From assembly GCA_033961575.1 (NCBI GenBank), contig CM066733.1, positions 142,340,421 to 142,404,420 on the forward strand: a stretch of DNA of 64,000 nucleotides, in the 5' to 3' direction. The notes beneath the pieces were generated by a model, which worked only from the letters and a program-made list of their open reading frames with translations, searched no databases and was not told where the DNA came from. This stretch comes from Aselliscus stoliczkanus. Its lineage: Eukaryota; Chordata; Mammalia; Chiroptera; Hipposideridae. How positions within the stretch are numbered: position 1 is the stretch's first letter; the number at the start of each line of letters is the position of its first letter. This document shows positions 10,704 through 22,130 of this stretch, in pieces. A program made the translations under genes and the position numbers.

Positions 10704-11489
10704 TTTTTCACTGATTTGACTTACTGTGCTTAGAATAAGGGCGTAAGGATCACTGACATTTTTGGAAAATGACAAGCCATGACAAGCATGCAACACCCCC
10801 ATTTGTAAGCCCTTTCTTTTTGCCCAGGACAGCACATGCTTAGGAACATGGAGCTCAGAACCCCTGAGCCACATCTGAGTAGGTCCCCTCAGCAAGCTGT
10901 TCTTCCCTCTCCAGAGGTCTCTCCAATTTCTCCCTGCCTGAGGGGAGGGCAGCCATAGGGGCATTGGGAAAAGCAGGTTAGTTAGTACTGGAAAGTAGGA
11001 GAGAGACATGCTCTCTCGTTAGGCCTTGGAATGCCTCACCTTTTATATTCAAGGAGATGTTATGTATTTCCTAAACAAAGCCCTACCTTGGCTAATAGGA
11101 ATTCTTCCATTCCCCCAGGGGCGTCATTGGGGTTTTGTGTAAAGGGAAAATGTATAGCTGGGGCAGCATCAGTGCCAGGAAAGGGCTGACAGGCTGTGTG
11201 GGAGCAGAGGAGAGGCACTGAGGTGATCTCAGGGGTTCAGGGAAGAGGCCTGGGGCAGACAAGTTAAGCTGCCAGCACATTCCAACACAGGAGATTGATT
11301 CCTGGTGATTTAAAGAATGAAGTCCAGAGAGTTACAGCCCTCCTCCAGCCATTTCCCATCCATATTTCTAGAAAGGAAGTTACCTCTTGCTGTCTTTTAT
11401 CAAATAAACTTGAAGCTCTTAGAAGACTGAGTCATAAGACATGTGTGAATAACACCTGACACTACGGGTACAAAGTGATGATGATTATG
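10704..11489. other. Non-coding stretch, nothing recognised
   Basis: A 165-codon minus-strand frame (10512-11009) runs from here into the L1 3' UTR, which makes translation unlikely. No other signal. Confidence 0.55.
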
Positions 11490-11690
11490 CACTGCAGTTA
11501 GCTGAGAAGCATTGGGCAAGGTGATTGACTTTCTGTGCATCAGTATGCTCATTTGTAAAACAGACATAATAATACGCATACTGGAAGGTTGCTTGAGAAA
11601 TAAGTGAGAAAACATATGTAAAGCATCCAGCCTGGTACCTGGCATACAGTAGGTGTTCATAAATGGCTGTAACAGCTGTTACCACTATTT
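11490..11690 (+). repeat. MIR SINE fragment
   Basis: MIR core and tail wording in order: 'GTGCATCAGTATGCTCATTT', 'GTAAAACAGACATAATAATA', 'CTGGTACCTGGCATACAG' and 'TAGGTGTTCATAAATGG'. Confidence 0.75.
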
Positions 11691-11997
11691 TTCTCACGCT
11701 CTATTCAGGATCTGTAACCCCCATCCAGGGTTGAGATCTTGCTCTTCCTTCAAGCAGAAGAGAATAATAAACTCCTGAAGCCAGGAGAGGCCTTCAATAT
11801 CACTTAGTCGGAGAGTTGACTTTTTAAAAATTATGTAGTAAGGTCCTAAGCTACTACACAGGTAATTAAGGGTGTATAGTGTTTTGTGCTTGTGTTCATG
11901 AAACAGGGAAAAGAACTCATGGTAGAGGAGAGTGACTTCACTAGGTGACACCAGAAGTTAGTGGCTAGGACTTGAATCCAGTACCTATGCATTGGCC

Positions 11998-12250
11998 CAT
12001 CATTCATTCATTCATTCATTCAATGAACATTGAGAGCCTAGTCCCTATCATGCACTAGGAAAATATCTGCATTGATAATGGCGAACATAACAGACCTGGC
12101 TCCTTGTCCTAATAGAGCTTACAGTCTAGTGGAGACACAGACAACATACAAATAAATATTCAAGTAAGTGTTTGATCAACACACCGAAGCAAAAAGACAG
12201 GAAGACTAAGATAGGTATTCTATATAAAAAATTATCAATATAATGGAGCC
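11998..12250 (-). repeat. L2 LINE 3' end, antisense, with (CATT)n
   Basis: It starts with a CATT repeat (11998-12022), continues with the antisense L2 3'-end pattern 'AATGAACATTGAGAGCC', then 'AGAGCTTACAGTCTAGTGG' and 'ACAAATAAATATTCAAG'. Confidence 0.75.
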
Positions 12251-13724
12251 TATATTAGTTTTGAAAAAATGTTTAGTCAATAAATTTGTTGTTATTGTTG
12301 TTTTTAATAGTTAATGTGTTTGAAATAGTAGCTAACGCTTTGGCTTTGTATGGAGGTGCTGGGTAACAGACATTGCAGTTGGCTGAATGTAGCACTTTTC
12401 AGGCTGCCTGTATCTGAAAATTTTTCACAAGGACATGACTTGAACATGGATTTCAAAAGAATTAAAATTGCAAAATCATACATCAACTTCTGATTCAGTT
12501 GTGTTCTCTCTCCATAATCATCTGTTGTACCTGCTTTCCTTCTCCATGTCCAAAGGTTTTTTGTTTTTTTGTTTTTTTTTCACATCTGAGGGTTTAGAGA
12601 ACATTTCCATTGTAAGAGGTCTACTTAGACCTTTGCAGACTCGACCCCAGGAAAGTAAAGTGAAAAGCAAAGAGTACAGTGCAACCATCAGCACTTCCAT
12701 TTCTGAGCCTTAATTAGTCCTTTTGTGCATTATCCGAGCACTTTGATCTTTTTTTCCTCCTTTCCCTTGCTCATCTTTTGCTCATTTCTTTGCTTGTTAA
12801 GACTCTGTCAGAGGTTAGGTAAGAACAGAAAGAGGACAATGCAATAGTCTCTTTTCCTTTTTATTAACAGATCTTGTAAAAGGTTTTGGTGGCAGGGAAG
12901 ACTGAAGGTAAAATGAGATTATAACAAAATTTACAGATAATGCCATTTATTTTGATTATGCCAAGTTCTGAGCAGCAGATATAATTGAGACTGGGTTTCT
13001 TTTACAAATTTTCATCTAATTCATTATATTACAGGGACGGTATTGGTAAATAGCTGTTTCCACTTTAAGACATATAATTAAACACATTTCATAGACTTAT
13101 GATGATTGCTGAGCCTTTCCTGCAGTGAAAGGAGAAAGATATTATGCAGGAAGATGGAGCAGGAGGGAGTACAGAGCCCGCGCAAACTTCAGTTTTACTG
13201 GAGAGACAACTGTAAACACTCTTTACTAACAATCAGTTAATCAGAAATTGTCAACAACTGGTGTATATCTGAACTATGGTCATGTGAGGAAAATTGGGAT
13301 TCATCTGAGGGTGTTCAGGGAAGTTATGAACTTGAGGTGCCTTCTGAAGCCTCATAGGAAAACTAAAGTAACTTTAGTGTCATTTTTGTGAAGTATCTGT
13401 GAATGCTTTTCTTAGAATTTGATGTGACAATTCTGTGACAATTCTGTTGACCAGAATAATTAGTCACTTAGCATATGCCTTCTCCAACCCCAACTGGAAA
13501 ACAGATGTATTCTACTTGCCTAAAACTACAGAAGAAAAGTTCTATGAAGATATTCATTTTATATGGTAGAATAATTTTCATAAACTGCCTGAGAGCTTGC
13601 TGTGCCTGCTAAGACCACTGTATAATATGCCATCTTGAGAGATGATCTAGCTCTGGGACTCACTTCACCATCAAAATTCCCAGTATATTTGGAATACTTA
13701 CAGGACCCTAATATGTTTTTCATA
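12251..13724. other. Non-coding stretch, nothing recognised
   Basis: AT-rich DNA. A T-rich run at 12560-12580 lies inside opposite-strand open frames (81 and 60 codons) that have no support as genes. No repeat family recognised. Confidence 0.55.
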
Positions 13725-13915
13725 ATAAGGACAACAATAAACATTACTATTATTAACACAGTGCACAAAGCTGTGTACACAATATATAACATAATTCTTA
13801 CATCAACTGTATGAGGTAGGTAGTATTTTTTCCCCATTTAATAGTTTGCAGCTTAGAATATCTTTCCCGGGAGTGAGGCAGTGGAGCCCATGTTCTATCT
13901 CAGGTCTTCAGTGTC
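13725..13915 (-). repeat. MIR SINE, antisense
   Basis: Reads as reverse-complement MIR: 'ACTATTATTAACACAGTGC', 'AACTGTATGAGGTAGGTAG', 'TTTTCCCCATTTAATAG' and 'GGAGTGAGGCAGTGGAGCC'. Confidence 0.6.
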
Positions 13916-13974
13916 GTCTTTATTCCCTTGCTATTCTGCCTCCCTTGAATAAATATACTCTCCCTTATAATAAC

Positions 13975-14165
13975 AGTGCTCCATGGGTGGCTGGTTAGCT
14001 CAGTTGGTTAGAGCATAGTGCTCATAACACCAAGGTTGCCGGTTCGATCCCTACATGGGCCACTGAGAGCACCCTCCACAACTAGATTGAAACAACTACT
14101 TGACTTGGAGCTGATGGGTCCTGGAAAAACACACTGTTCCCCAATTAATTAAAAAAAAGTGCTCC
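13975..14165 (+). mobile_element. Ves-type SINE with tRNA-Ile head (monomer)
   Basis: The head at 13989-14062 resembles a whole tRNA-Ile gene: GGTTAGCTCAGTTGG (A box) and GGTTCGATCC (B box), with an anticodon stem-loop whose loop reads CTCATAA. The anticodon position is therefore CAT, where tRNA-Ile(AAT) has AAT. It continues into a 'CCACAACTAGATTGAAACAA' tail and 'CCCCAATTAATT' plus A tail, so it is a SINE and not a tRNA gene. Flanking AGTGCTCC at 13975-13982 and 14158-14165 is the TSD. Confidence 0.85.
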
Positions 14166-14184
14166 CACCCCATCTTTAGTAGTG

Positions 14185-14280
14185 GTTGTACTACTAAATT
14201 TTAATTTGTAGGCAAGTCATACTCCTCATAGCTCAGTTTTCCCATCTGGAAAACAATCCTAATAACTGCTTTACATACAA
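14185..14280 (+). repeat. MIR fragment
   Basis: Short match to MIR core wording: 'GGCAAGTCATACTCCTCATA' then 'CTCAGTTTTCCCATCTGG'. Confidence 0.5.
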
Positions 14281-14649
14281 CTCAATATTTTTCTTATTAT
14301 TTTATTACTAAGACACAGATGAATGTGGTATAGAACTGTAGCAGTACAGATTTTGCTGGCCATGAATATTGAAGAAAAATATATTTTGGACATTCGTATT
14401 TACGTTACGTGTTTAGCGTAATCCCTTCTATGTATGACAGGTCCCCAGAGACCTGAGATACTCAAGGCCATGTGAAAGTAACTAAACATTATCTAGGAAA
14501 CCAGATTATTCTAGAATTTCTTTTATCCTCATTAACTTTTCCTCTTTGCCAGGGTTGATTTGTCCATAACTGTGTCTTTATCTTAGTCCATTCAGTACTA
14601 TAAACATTCTTATAAAATATTCTCAAGTTTCTAACTTAATATATTATTT
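14281..14649. other. Non-coding stretch, nothing recognised
   Basis: AT-rich sequence between an old MIR and a young SINE. No feature recognised. Confidence 0.55.
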
Positions 14650-14802
14650 AAAAATTGATTTAGGGCCGGCCAAGTGGCCCGATGGTTAAGCGCTGACTTG
14701 GGAAGCCAGCGGCCCCGGTTCGGGTCCCACATATGAGGGCCAGTGACACTGCCCTCAAAAAAAAAAAAAAAAAAAAAACCCAAAAAAACAAAAATTGATT
14801 TA
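14650..14802 (+). mobile_element. Short tRNA-SINE, near full length
   Basis: The body is 14663-14789. The head starts GGGCCGGCC, has an A-box-like region around 14674-14684, a hairpin-forming anticodon arm (loop TTGGGAA) and the B-box-like GGTTCGGGTCCC. The 'CAGTGACACTGCCCTC' end runs into a long A tail. The TSD AAAAATTGATTTA at 14650-14662 and 14790-14802 is identical, so this is a recent insertion. Confidence 0.95.
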
Positions 14803-16513
14803 AAAGTATATTCTGGTTGCTTATTTATTAAACTTACTAGTATTTGATTATGGCCATAATTGCAACTCTGAAAATTTTTGGTTTGTGTGTATATTCACGT
14901 GACTATTGGAGACTATTGTTCATTCTCTAGTTTTCCAAAGAAATGGAATTATCATTTGCTCTAAGAATGCCATTTAAAAATTCTATTTGAATAACGAGTT
15001 ATCAAACATTCCAGGGTTTCTCTTTCCCCAATTACTAACAAGCTGTTACCCCAAACTTCTTAATGTGATAAGAATGATTTATAAACATCATTTAGATTTA
15101 TTGTAACCACTTACATATCATAAAATAACATTTCTTTAGGATTACATTTTTTCTTATTTACTTAATAAATATGTCTGTTTACTAATATTTGTACATTTCT
15201 GTTTTATTAGCTAGGTGCTAGAGAGAAGGGCCTGTCTGCCTTATTTCATTTTGAAGAATGTCATGTGGACCAATCATACCAGCTGGTGATGATCTTCCTT
15301 TAAATTTATTCAGAGCCTTATTTCTAGGAAACAGCTTACCTTTTGGTAGCGCATGCTTCAAGCTTCAAATAAACACCATCTGAGGACTTTCCCCTTCATG
15401 CCATAAGGGCTCGTGGGGCTAAGTCATGATGACAGGGTGAAGGGGTGAGAGTGAGTGGTGAGCCAGCTGAAAAATCACCTGCATCCTTGAGAAGCCTGAG
15501 TGTCCTGGGATGCCATTGTCTAGTTAGCCAGTGAGTAGTTGGAAAGATATTTATTATACACGTGGGTCTTTAGAACATCAGCATTTTCTCCACTATAAGG
15601 TTGATTTTTAGGATTAATTAGTAGAGGTATTAATCCAAACAATTAAATTCTCTCTCAAGAGTCCAGCTGTCTGATTAATTAATCTATTAATTAATCAGTG
15701 GCTTCTTCAGATGTCTGTTGAGATACTGTCCCTTGAGCACCACTGGCCTGTGTTTTCAGACCGTGAATTAATCCCTTTCACTTATTCAACTTTACAGTAA
15801 AAAGAGGCTATTTATTAAGAGAGCTTGTTGTGAGTTTGCTGTGAGCAAAAATCTATTTGTAATTATTTCAGGTTATCCTTCTCACTCACGTATGTGACAT
15901 ACTTCTGTGTCATGAATTGATAACGTCTGATAAAATCTTAATAGCTTTTCAGATGCATTTCCTCTCACCATACTTGAAAGTGTACTTACAAAATTAAACA
16001 TTGCAGCTGAAAAGAGAAGAGTCATCACATTCTAAAACATGATTTATTTATTTCAATAAAACAAGGAAATTATACCGATATTTCTAGTCATATCAATTTC
16101 ATGACCTCTTCCAGAGCCACTGTTTTCCAAGACAAAACTTTGTGTGGCAAACTGTTTTTCCCTGAGTTTGCTTCAAATGCATATGGGACTCCAGGTCCCC
16201 TGAACAGTCCTTCTGTGACAATATCTGGGCATCCCCAGAGAATCCTGTCTAGTAAGTAGATTAAAATGTGACTTCCTTGTCCAGGCATGGCTGAACTGCA
16301 CTGTCCTCTGGTCACATAGATACTTCTGAGACAGAACCAATTTCTCTGTCCCCTGCAGGCCACCCAGCACCTCCGCCCTGCTCAGCTACTCCTGCTGAGC
16401 AGGAGTCTCATGTTGGAGCCATCCTACTTTCTCTGTATTAGGCCAGGTCCTCACCACCAGGGCAGTCTCACCACCCCACAGATGCAATGGAGCCCTTGAG
16501 GTGGCAAATCTTA
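14803..16513. other. Unassigned stretch with a TAAT-rich patch
   Basis: No exon or repeat family recognised. Its notable content is the homeodomain-type site cluster at 15611-15774, listed separately. A minus-strand frame of 91 codons at 16088-16363 has no support. Confidence 0.55.
15611..15774. promoter_or_regulatory. TAAT/TAATCC cluster with perfect palindrome
   Basis: Within 164 bp there are GGATTAAT (15611-15618), its inverse ATTAATCC (15629-15636), a palindrome CTGATTAATTAAT-CT-ATTAATTAATCAG (15671-15698) and a further TAATCC (15769-15774). TAAT is the general homeodomain core and TAATCC the core preferred by K50 homeodomains (Otx, Pitx, Crx, Bicoid type). The density and symmetry suggest a possible enhancer, but AT-rich DNA makes such sites by chance; no conservation data were available. 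Confidence 0.3.
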
Positions 16514-16941
16514 CAGGATACCCTTTTTCTTTTTAGATTTTATTGGGGAACTGGAGAAGAAGAACACTCTTGGGAAGTTGGGGAAGGGAAACAGCCAAGT
16601 TGTTGTCCTTTAGTTTTAGTTGTGCAGGGCACAGCTAGCTCAGCTCCAAGTTCAGTCACCACCCAGCCACCCAACAGCAGCTCCCGGCTGCTTAGCTCAA
16701 GGTGCCGTGTTCAATCTCAGTTGTAGGTGGGCATAGCCCATCATACCATGTGGGAGTCGAACCAGCAACCTAGTTGCTAGAATCACATGTTCTCACCATC
16801 TGAGCCATCCTGCCACCTGTTGGCAGCTCAGCTCAGCTGCAGATCACTGGCCCATGTGGGAATCGAACCTGTGACCCTGTTGCTCAGAGCTCACACTCTT
16901 AACAAACTGAGCCACTCAGCCAGCCTCAGGGTACTCTTTTT
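16514..16941 (-). mobile_element. Dimeric tRNA-SINE (Ves-like), antisense
   Basis: The body is 16529-16926. On the minus strand there are two tRNA-like units in tandem. Unit 1 (16849-16925) has B box GGTTCGATTCC. Unit 2 (16746-16813) has A box TGGCTCAGATG and B box GGTTCGACTCC. They are followed by a long tail with 'ACAACAACTTGGC' and 'CCCCAATAAAATCT'. Flanks 16514-16528 and 16927-16941 agree at 13 of 15 positions. Confidence 0.85.
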
Positions 16942-17220
16942 ACAAGTAGGAAAGAATGAGTCTCCCCCACCCTTTTTGTGGGACAAAACAGCAGAAAACA
17001 ACATAGATTAAAGAAACAGAAGCACATAGGCTTAAAACATTCATCCATCCTGTGTCTATACAAATTAAACCAAGATAAGGATGATGATACTGACTTCACA
17101 GGGTAGCTCTAAGACACTGCATTTGAAAGACCTAATGTAATCCAGGCTCCATTTTGGAAACCCAAACCTTCGACCCCCCAGCAGAGTTAAGAACACCCAC
17201 TTCTGTACCTCAGACATGTG

Positions 17221-17840
17221 CATTCATTTATTTATTCATCAGTCAGTGCTTACTATGCATCTCTATGTGAAAACCAACATTGTAAGTTTTGAAGACATGT
17301 CCCAGTTGCATAAAGGTGGGGAAGAGGGCCGGAAGGAAGAAAAAGCCCTGGGAGGTAGTTGAGACTATGGACGCAATTGAACTCACTAGCACCAATGTGT
17401 GCAAAAAGCACAAGAACTGAGGATGGACACGTAGGCAGCAGACTTTTAAAGGGAAAGCAGACGGACAGCTGTCAGTCATAAATGCTGAGGAGGTGAGATC
17501 AGTGGAGAGGGAAGAGAGAGAACCAGGAGAGGGATGAGAGCTAGTGAGTGGTGTCACAGAAGACAGGGTGGAGTTCCAAGGAGCAAGTGGTCAACATGAC
17601 AAATGGTTCCGTTTCCTTTGGATTGGACATGGCTATGGTTTGAGACCTTGATGGAGTCATGGCAAAGGATGTCAAATGCCATAGGTTGAGAAGTGAGTAG
17701 GAAGAAGAAAATAATAATTTCTTGAAAGAAGCATGGCTTTGAAAGCAAGAAGGCAGTTAAGGAGGCAAAAAGAGCTGACAGCTTCATTTTTTAAGATGGA
17801 GGAGACTGAACATGTTGTGATATGTTCCAGATAGTTTTTC
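17221..17840 (-). repeat. L2 LINE 3' region, antisense
   Basis: Begins with the antisense L2 end 'CATTCATTTATTTATTCATC', followed by 'CAGTGCTTACTATGCATC'. It continues into the purine-rich antisense L2 body ('GGAGGTGAGATCAGTGGAG', 'GATGTCAAATGCCATAGG', 'TTTTTTAAGATGGAGGAG'), a pattern seen repeatedly in this window. Confidence 0.65.
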
Positions 17841-18797
17841 CTGCCAAAAAAAAAAAAAAAGTCAAAATTGAAATGAAATAAGGTTTCTAAAATTATTAAA
17901 AAAAAAACACAACAATTACTCTGTCACCTCTATTTTAATTGTTAACATAAGGTATAGATCTAATCGAATATAGAATTTGTCAGAGTTGGAAGGGAAATGC
18001 ACTATTTTATTTATTTCTTTTTACAGATTAAATGTGATATTTTGACTAGTGAAATACTTTGGGGTTAAAAGAACCGATCCAAGCACTCTTCCATGAACAT
18101 CTTTGATAGCTCAGCTTTCAACTCAGATGTTTCTTTCCTGAGTTGGAATTAGAAGCAATTAAAACCAGACCCATTGTCAGTTCATATTTCAGTCGGTTTC
18201 TTGTTGCAAGAGTTTGTAAAAACAAGCACATCTTTGCTTGATTCTTGGTAAAGCTAAAGATCCTATTACATACATCAAATTGGTCCTGGGCCATTTCTTT
18301 TATTCATTTAAAGGCCCTTTTCATTTGCAGGTGTTTTATTGGACTGGCCTGACCTGTGAGGCAACAGCAAATGCTGAACTCAAAGTGTTGCTGAGGCTCA
18401 GGGAGATCCTTAGACCAGGAGCCCAGGGGCCTCCCCATCCTATGTTTCACTGGAGCCTTCTATTTTTAGGAGGGAGAGCCACTCTTATTAGCACAGAGTA
18501 GAAGTAAACTGACAAGGGGATATGGACCCTCTTCACAGTGTGGTCAGAACTGGCGCTCATTGTCAGCCCCAGGGGCCTTGAGAAGCTCCCTCACAGCGAA
18601 CAAAGCCCTGCGGAGAGACTGCTCTTGGACACTCCATTTAGCAGTGGGCTGTGATGATTTGTGCAGTAGATCTGTCTTCTCTCTCCTCTACCAGCTACCT
18701 CTGCTTTCACTCCAACCCTGCTGCGGGGAGTTCATCTAGGAGTCACCATGTTCCTGCACAGGAACTAGCCAAGAGTCTATAACTTAAGATGCCAAAC
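17841..18797. other. Non-coding stretch, nothing recognised
   Basis: Includes a 17-nt A run at about 17846-17862. A plus-strand frame of 87 codons (18238-18501) has no recognisable domain. No repeat family identified. Confidence 0.55.
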
Positions 18798-18948
18798 TTT
18801 TTTTCCCCCTCCTTCCCTTCCCTTTCCTTCCTTCCTTCCTTCCTTCCTTCCTTCCTTCCTTCCTTCCTTCCTTCCTTCCTTCCTTCTTTCCTTCCCTCCC
18901 GCCCTCCTCTGTTCCTCCCTCCCTCCTTCCCTTCTTTTCCCCTTGCCT
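18798..18948. repeat. (TTCC)n polypyrimidine tract
   Basis: About 150 bp of nearly pure C/T on the plus strand with a regular TTCC core of about 60 bp (about 18824-18884), flanked by degenerate CCTT/CCCT. Likely polymorphic and able to form triplex (H-DNA). Confidence 0.95.
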
Positions 18949-20940
18949 TCAGACAAATTATCTCTTGATAGATGAAGAAGTAACTAAGTAGAACTAAGAA
19001 GTGACTAGCCTCACATTTCCTTCTTTTTGAGGAGTTTCATTTGGAATTCCTCTTTCCCACCTCTCCCATCCTCAACCCCTGTCGAGCTCAAAGTGCTTCC
19101 TGCCCTCAGGTTTTTTTTTTTTCTCTTTAATTTCAAAATTAAACGAATAAGCATCTATTCTTGGAATACATTACTTTTCTCTACTTTCTCTCTCCTCACT
19201 TAGAGTCATATGTTTTGACATAATTTATCATGGGTTGTCACTCTTGATGATTAAAAAAGGCACTAATGAGATGGAGCTTGTCAAGACTTGATCACAGGGT
19301 CTCTATGATCTGTCGGATGGTAATAGGACACCTTCGGGAGCCTTGGAGGAAGCAGGAAGTGTGAGAACGAATTATGGATGCTTGTGGATGAGGGCAGAGG
19401 TGAGGTGAGGCTCCTTCAAATCAGAATTCCTTAAGGAAATCAAACGCCATCATAGCAGCCGGTTCTTGATTGTGAGTTTGAATATTGCACCAAGGAATAG
19501 GCGTCGAATGCTAACATTTAGTACAAGCTATCCATGAGAGTGAAATCATCAAAAATAGATGTGTGCTTTTCTTGCCTGTGATTGGGACTAGCCCAAGAAG
19601 ATTGTTTTATTTGTGTGACAAACATAACAGGAAAGACCAACAGAGTGATTAGCTTTCCATAGGTTTCCTGTGGAATGTTGGCCCTGAACCCCAGGCAAGA
19701 GACCGTGCGTATATGCTTCTCCACCAGGACAGCTTGCCTGAATCCATGTCCTATTCCAGACCAATGTGGCATAGCTAGCAAGTTGGCAGCAGTTTATTAG
19801 GAAACAGGTATCCAAGAAGACATCATGAAATCCATCAGGACACTGCCATCTGTTTACAGATGATAAACTTACAATATAGTACAGACGTTGAACAACATAC
19901 ATTGGGATTTTTCCTCTGGTCTACCTGCAACTATTTTCATTCAAATGTTTCAAAAATCAGAGTATTTATATATCTAGAACCACTTCTCTAACTCATGTAA
20001 GAACTAGTTTTAATGTAAGGTTTGTATTTAACTGTAACTTGTAATTTATCATTTTTTTTAAACTGTTATACGTGTGGTGGTTTAATATTGTTTTCAAGAC
20101 TTGGAACTTCAGTACATCTCAAGAACACACTGTCTAATCCTTCACAAATGAACACATGTCCACATTGTAGGAACATAAACATGTCTTAGATGGTAGTCCT
20201 CAATTCTGGTCGCGAGTCAGAAAACTTGTTAGGGAGATATAAAATAAGAAAAAAAGATACTTGAAGCATTATTTTTGACTTACATTACTGTTATTCTTGT
20301 CTCAGATAATACTAACCGATTAATCACAGTATGTTGTTGGTCAACCGATAGCTTTAACAGAGCTACCTTTGCTGTGAATGAGGTTATGCATTTTGGAATT
20401 GTCATGAAAAAGCAGCTGCCAGAAAGAAAGTGTGCTAGGAAACCTTCATATTTTATGAAACCTATATCTTGGTCCATTGACTCCTTCACTTGAATTAGCA
20501 CTCAATTACCCTGAAGAAGGGGCTGAGGACTCAGCAGCCCTGAAAGATAACCCCCAATCTTGTTAGCACCACAGCAGCTGCCTGAATTTGCTCACACCAA
20601 ATTGCAGCCACTCGTTTCATTTCATTTGTGCTGATTTACTTTGTAAAAGACACCACTGTATTTTACATGTTTTAAATGTTTTAGCAGAGATTGAGAGCTA
20701 CGTAGCAGCCTGGAAACTGGTAAACTTCTTCACTGATAAAATATCTTGTATTCCCATTTGAGATTGGGCACATTAAAGATTGCAAGCACTTTTTTTTTTT
20801 CTGCTGTGAAAGTACATATATCTGACTTAGCATTTTACTTCTGAACAGAACTTCTGAACTGGAAGGATAACAGTGCTAAGTCAGTGCGATTAATTCTGCA
20901 GTTTTCTTATTATAATAACGTACTTTTTAAATTACATTTG
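18949..20940. other. Non-coding stretch, mostly unassigned
   Basis: No gene recognised. Opposite-strand frames around 19518-19902 (up to 104 codons) show no domain. A short MER5-like phrase 'GTCCTCAATTCTGG' at 20195-20208, followed by 'AACTTGTTAGGGAG', may be a hAT relic. Confidence 0.5.
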
Positions 20941-21358
20941 GAGATACATGTTTCCCCCACTATCTGAAAGTAGAGTGTTCCTATGAAACCTTTGGTAAGC
21001 CGAAATGGTGTCAAGTGAAGAAGCAATTATCATGGGACACATCTTGCTAACGGATGCACAAAACACATCAAGATAGAGCCCAGATGCTCACAGACACAGT
21101 TCAAAGCGGTGCTGCTTGATGCTGCGAGGCTGAGGATGGTTCCAGGGAAGGAGCCTGGTGGGGCCACTCTCACGGCTGGGGGTGCTCCTGCCTCTATAAG
21201 GGCTCGTGCAAAACAAAGTGGATACTATATTTACTTTTATTCCACACAAGTGAAAATCCTCTTCAGGTTTATTAGGGTTACCAGGAGCAGATATTTGTGT
21301 AAGTCTTTTGTAAAAGTGAAGTGGTGGAAGGCAAACTTAGGAAAAGTGGGGCATCCCT
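20941..21358. mobile_element. DNA-transposon-like relic
   Basis: The left end 'TTTCCCCCACTATCTGAAAG' and the right end 'AACTTAGGAAAAGTGGGGC' are imperfect inverted repeats. The motifs 'GTAAGCCGAAATGG' (left) and 'GTAAAAGTGAAGTGGTGGAA' (right) also mirror each other. This is a mammalian repeat pattern I have met as a non-autonomous element but cannot name. A 113-codon frame crosses it by chance. Confidence 0.5.
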
Positions 21359-22130
21359 GGGGTATATTAGGGCGCATGTCCTATGTATTCGCTATGTTGG
21401 AAGGCATCTTGGCGGAAACAAACATAGTCACAAAAATTATCACCCAATAGGATAAGAGTAGTTAGAGTAGTTCCAGAATGAGGAAAATTGTCAGGTAATT
21501 AAAAATGGGGAGAAATATTCAGATCAAGAATACTGAAACAAAATGGTGTGGGGTGGGGAAGACAGAGGACTCTGAAAGCACACAATTCACTGGAACTAGT
21601 GGAAAAGGGGCAACATTATTTGAAGTTGATAAGCATCAACTAAAATGGATGTAACAGAAACGTAGTTTCTAAGTATGAAACAAATTACAATGCTATAATT
21701 TTAAAGCCGTGTAAAAGTAAAGATGAAATTGAAAAGATAAGACTGCTTAAGTTCAAGCTTCTCATTCTTTAAATAAAGAAACTGATTGTGTGGTTCTTCC
21801 TGGGGAATTACATCAGATATGTTAACTGAAGGTATTTCTAGGTTATTACAACAGACATTAAATTGAGTTTTAGGGAGGAAAAAGATCTCAGGTTATAAAT
21901 AAAACAGAGGCTATTGTCGGCATAATTTTAGGCCCACTGATATATTACCCAGGCAAGTGTAATAATTTTTAGTGCTCTATACAATAATTTTGGTGTGTGT
22001 GGACATATATAGATGTTAATCTGGGTTTATATTGACAAACGGAGAGATGTTGTTCATTAGAATTCTAATTTTGTCCTGTCTCTTTTATTAGAGTCAGGCG
22101 CTCTCTGGAGGCACTCCTTACTATAAAACT
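21359..22130. other. Non-coding stretch, nothing recognised
   Basis: AT-rich DNA with no open frame above 60 codons beyond the end of the preceding element, and no recognised repeat. Confidence 0.55.

Noticed and set aside
10512..11009. A 165-codon minus-strand frame
   Set aside because: Overlaps the L1 3' UTR, has no domain, and shows hydrophobic low-complexity typical of antisense AT-rich DNA.
13989..14062. Functional tRNA-Ile gene
   Set aside because: Continues directly into a SINE tail and A run with a flanking TSD, and the anticodon position is CAT where tRNA-Ile(AAT) has AAT.
14663..14760. tRNA gene with GGG anticodon in the short SINE heads
   Set aside because: The anticodon arm folds (stem CTGGC/GCCAG, loop TTGGGAA in good copies), but the unit recurs with A tails and TSDs, and there is no acceptor-stem pairing at the 3' side.
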